A stretch of 64,000 nt of DNA from Chrysoporthe austroafricana. Its lineage: Eukaryota > Ascomycota > Sordariomycetes > Diaporthales > Cryphonectriaceae. The position numbers and the translations under genes are program-made. How positions within the stretch are numbered: the stretch's first letter is position 1; every line of letters begins with the position of its first letter. Of the stretch, positions 61,286-64,000 are shown one piece after another. The notes below the pieces were generated by a model, which saw only the letters and a list, made by a program, of their open reading frames with translations, was not told the DNA's origin and searched no databases. The stretch is from assembly GCA_001051155.2 (NCBI GenBank), contig JYIP02000009.1:496001-560000 (forward strand), given 5' to 3'.

Positions 61286-61353
61286 CCTTCTTCCACCCCA
61301 ACTGCGGGCTGCGCGGGGGGGTGGTGTTTTTTTTCCCCGCGGGGGGGGGGGGG

Positions 61354-61552
61354 GGGGAGGGGGGTGTGTTGTGTTGTATTGTGTTTGTGTTTGTCCTGAG
61401 GTGAGACTGTAGTCTCAGGCAAAAGGGACAAGAATAGACGGACTGGACCCTCNGAGGGTCCAGTCCGTCTATTCTTGTCCCTTTTGCCTGAGACTACAGT
61501 CTCACCTCAGGACAAACACAAACACAATACAACACAACACACCCCCCTCCCC
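61354..61552. repeat. Perfect 99-bp inverted repeat centred on a single N
   Basis: Bases 61354-61452 are the exact reverse complement of 61454-61552, with the ambiguous base at 61453 as the axis. Beyond the perfect arms the match continues imperfectly for roughly another 40 bp on each side. The left arm has a pure G run and an 8-T run where the right arm has CCCCT units and an 8-A run. The two arms therefore encode near-identical, oppositely directed peptide starts. There is no spacer, so a single strand could fold into a 99-bp hairpin. Confidence 0.95.
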
Positions 61553-63627
61553 TCCCCTCCCCTCGGCGGGAAAAAAAACCATCACCCCCGTACGCCCACC
61601 CCCCTGGTTACGGCGGCGGACGGTGCGCCCTGCCCGTCCCCGACGGGCGGGCGAGCGAGCGAGCGAACGAGACGCCGAAACCTTATCTCCCCCTGTGTCG
61701 CGTGGTCCGTCACGTCCGTCCACATGGCGGCCATGTGCATGCAGCAAGCAGGCAAGCAGGCAGCAAGGAAGCAAGCAAGCAAGCAAGCAAGCAAGCATGC
61801 CCCCCCCCTGGGAGAGCGAGGGACGGGGGGGAGGGGTGAAGGGTTCCCGCGCCCGGCCGTGCTCGCCTCGAGCGCGGATGTTCGTTTTGCTAAGCCGGCG
61901 CATGCTGCTGCGGGATCGGGAAACTGATGAGAGAGGACAACAGACCTGGCTTCTCTTTACAGATAGACGACTCCCTCTGAATCGCGAGCTCGAGACCGAG
62001 CTGGCAATCTGCTGACCACCCGACCAGACTTTTGCAGCCTCGCAAAGACAAGACGCTGTACCCACGCCCGGGTGGGGTGGTGGTGGTGGTGGTGGTCGCG
62101 GGCCCTGCTGCTGCTGCACGACGGTGACATTCGGCTGCACGCACGCACGCGCGCAGGCGCAGGCGCAGGCACAGGCGATGCAGCCCGGCCGCGCGCCCAG
62201 CAGGGAGACAAGGCGCTGGGTTGGGTGGTAGTAGTAGTAGTGGTGGTGGTGGTGGTGGTGCATATATCACATCTCACCCCCCCTTCCCCCGAGCGCCGCC
62301 GACCTGTGGCACCCGAGTTAGACAGACAGACAGGACAGCACGGAACAGGGCGGGAATCATGCCGCGTGCCTCTTCTCACCAGGGATCGCAGCACACAGGC
62401 GTCTGGTGCGAGGGCAATCAAGGGGGCTCTTCCCTCGGGCACACATACACGTACACACACGTACACACACACACAGACACACACAGACAGACAGAGAGGG
62501 CCGGAATGTGGCAGGTAAATGGACAGGCGAAGCCGCAGCCCCCGTGTTCCCCGGGGCGAGCCCAGTGCAACCCGCCTCCGCCAAAGGGGGGCGCGAGAGT
62601 GATAGGTCATGTTGGGCGGACGGTCACACAAGATGGGCTGATTTCTCGTCGAGAGATTTAGCCGCCTCGGTCCGTCAGCTCCTCCTGAGGGCGACAGGTG
62701 GTGGTGGTGGTGGTCTGCCTATTTTTCTTTCGCGTGACCGCCCCTGTGGTTCGTTTGTCCGGATCCGACCTGTCGACTATTGGATCGGTGGGCCGCCGAC
62801 GCCTCCGTCCGGGAACGCGCCACAAGTCTTGTCTTGTCTGTCTCTCTGTCGGTCTGCTGAGGGCCCAGGGGTGGGCAGGCTGGCTGTCTGTTCCTCGTTC
62901 TGGCCCGTTCCATGTAGCTTGCTGGCATCTGACGTCGCGTGCAGCCTCGGGAAGGGCTGAACCGGGCCCCACGCGACCAGCTGCGACCCACCGGGCGGCG
63001 CCGCAGGAAGCAAGTCTAGCGGCGCTCTCGTCTGTCTGAATAGGGTGTCCTGAATGGGACATCACGGAGCGCCGGCCGCGTCAGCCTCGTATGGCGACCC
63101 AAACGGGAACGCAGCAGTGCAGACGGACCGACGTTACGTGCTTCTTCTTTCGTGGGTTGCATCCCCATGCCCGTGACTTATGACCAGGCCAGTTGTGTGT
63201 ACGTCACCACCCTGCGGTATAGTTTCTTATTTTCCCGGTCGCGCGCCTCGCACATGCTCAACGCCCGGCGTCTGGCCCTCAACCGCCGCCGTCCTCGGGT
63301 GGCTCCGTCGCCCTCTCGTCCTGGGCCGAGGGACCGTCGGTGGGTGTGCGACCCTTGGACGCAGCGGCTTGCGAGGGCAGCCTTCTTCGCAAGGTATGAT
63401 GGAGAGACGGGCTGCGCTGGTCCCGGTGTCATCTCCCGCGGGATATTGCGGGCGTTCGGTTGTCTTGAGTGCGTGCTTCCGCTATTGGCAGTTCTGCTAG
63501 ACGCGCCGCCTTGTCTCTTCCTTCTCGCAAGGGTGTATATAGGGAGAAGAAATGCTACGGCTTATGGCCGCCGTATCAGATACCCACTACATGGGTCACA
63601 TAACTGTTGGGTAATGAGCGGCGGCCT

Positions 63628-63966
63628 CTAGGATACAGGTACTGAGACCTCGTTTCCGGAGGCCTGTCGCATGTTGATGAGTATTGGCCGAACGACTTCA
63701 TCAGCGGACATGAGGTTTAGCTCCTCGACAGGAGCTTGACCTCCTCAGTCGCCACTATCAAAGACTAGGGGTCTCAGTTCTATAAACACGGCCAAGTCGT
63801 AATCACGAACAGCTAGTGTTGCGTAAAGCACAGTGACATATCGAGCGTCAGTGACTTTGGCCGGCATATCATCCTGAGACTTCACGGGGTCGTCAGGAAG
63901 GGGCTTGTAGATTAGGCCGCGAATGTCGACAGCCATCCAGCCCTTTGCGGCCCATCCACCAGGCAT
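63628..63966 (-). pseudogene. Possible short gene with an in-frame TGA (unknown function)
   Basis: From ATG at 63966 the frame runs 73 codons, meets TGA at 63747-63745, then stays open for 38 more codons to a TAG. The translation before the stop (GWMAVDIRGLIYKPLPDD, YVTVLYATLAVRDYDLAVFI) and after it (VEELNLMSADEVVRPILINM) is coding-like. It is unlike the repeat-driven frames to its left. Only 34 bp lie upstream in the window, so an earlier exon cannot be excluded. I do not recognise the family. It could be a real 73-aa protein, a disabled gene, or part of a larger gene crossing the edge. Confidence 0.35.
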
Positions 63967-64000
63967 CTTTTGTCACACGACGATCACAAGAAACAAAAAT

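Larger units (their letters stand above)
56165..63627. other. GC-rich, microsatellite-dense region without a supportable gene
   Basis: About 7.5 kb. Many long open frames occur on both strands, but they overlap each other, are Arg/Pro/Gly/Ser-rich and derive from simple repeats and GC skew. Short tandem repeats of every unit size from 1 to 6 follow one another, including CT/GA runs near 58050 and 58443-58470, GGA at ~59191-59223, GCAA-type units at ~61742-61799, GGT near 62075-62097 and 62232-62262, and CA at ~62440-62490. It may be the long 5' region of the Lst7 gene or a region with assembly trouble. It contains the window's only ambiguous base. Confidence 0.6.

Noticed and set aside
61742..61799. 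Short regular repeats that might suggest a CRISPR-like array
   Set aside because: Units are 4-5 bp with no spacers, in a eukaryotic genome; it is a microsatellite.
60826..61927. Two frames on opposite strands beginning with the same ~23 residues
   Set aside because: They are the two arms of the inverted repeat at 61354-61552, not a duplicated gene.
1..64000. tRNA and rRNA genes
   Set aside because: I looked for B-box-like GGTTCGANNCC cores with a matching acceptor stem on both strands and found none; no rRNA-like conserved blocks were seen. A tRNAscan run would be decisive.

Overview
This is eukaryotic nuclear DNA from a filamentous ascomycete (Pezizomycotina, most likely Sordariomycetes). 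Genes are compact and intron-poor. Nearly all introns I could place are 53-110 nt with GT(A/G)AGT-type donors and CAG/TAG acceptors. Gene content is typical of moulds: POM152, BCK1/MCK1-type MAPKKK, MPC1, primase, folliculin/Lst7, GH5_12 and GH93 enzymes, a HET-domain protein and a small secreted protein. Names come from reading the translations by eye; no search was run.

Layout. 0-1.5 kb: 3'-truncated BAP1/UCH37-like deubiquitinase (-). 2.7-6.5 kb: nucleoporin POM152 (+). 7.1-9.3 kb: CorA-like transporter gene interrupted by one in-frame TAG (+). 9.9-10.8 kb: RWD+DUF1115 protein (+). 12.4-12.9 kb: mitochondrial pyruvate carrier MPC1 (+). 15.4-15.6 kb: small secreted protein (+). 16.9-17.6 kb: membrane-protein gene with an in-frame TGA (-). 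20.2-21.9 kb: multi-pass membrane protein with a long disordered tail (+). 22.1-23.1 kb: DJ-1/PfpI protein (-). 24.2-25.4 kb: a VOC-like protein (+) and an unrecognised acidic protein (-). 27.7-33.6 kb: BCK1-type MAPKKK of the cell-wall-integrity pathway (-). 36.0-38.5 kb: GH5_12 steryl/ceramide beta-glucosidase (-), divergent from 39.3-41.0 kb DNA primase small subunit (+). 41.7-43.2 kb: secreted GH93 exo-arabinanase (+). 43.8-53.3 kb: a fungal STAND-type N-domain/coiled-coil/ankyrin gene, a small ankyrin gene, an AT-rich ORF-free island and a HET-domain gene. 54.5-56.2 kb: Lst7/folliculin homologue (-). 56.2-63.6 kb: GC-rich, microsatellite-dense DNA without a supportable gene, holding a perfect 99-bp inverted repeat centred on the only N. 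At the right edge is a possible short gene, also with an internal TGA.

How it fits together. Most genes are unrelated housekeeping loci. BCK1 (cell wall integrity), Lst7 (TORC1 amino-acid signalling), GH5_12 (sterylglucoside turnover) and GH93 (plant arabinan breakdown) fit a plant-associated or saprotrophic mould. The 43.8-53.3 kb block looks like accessory, non-self-recognition DNA: a STAND-type N-terminal domain without a visible NTPase, ankyrin proteins and a HET effector domain beside an AT-rich, probably RIP-affected patch. It is the best candidate for an undescribed system, but the link between its genes is inference. Three loci (CorA-like, 17.5 kb membrane gene, right-edge ORF) each carry a single stop codon in an otherwise open frame.
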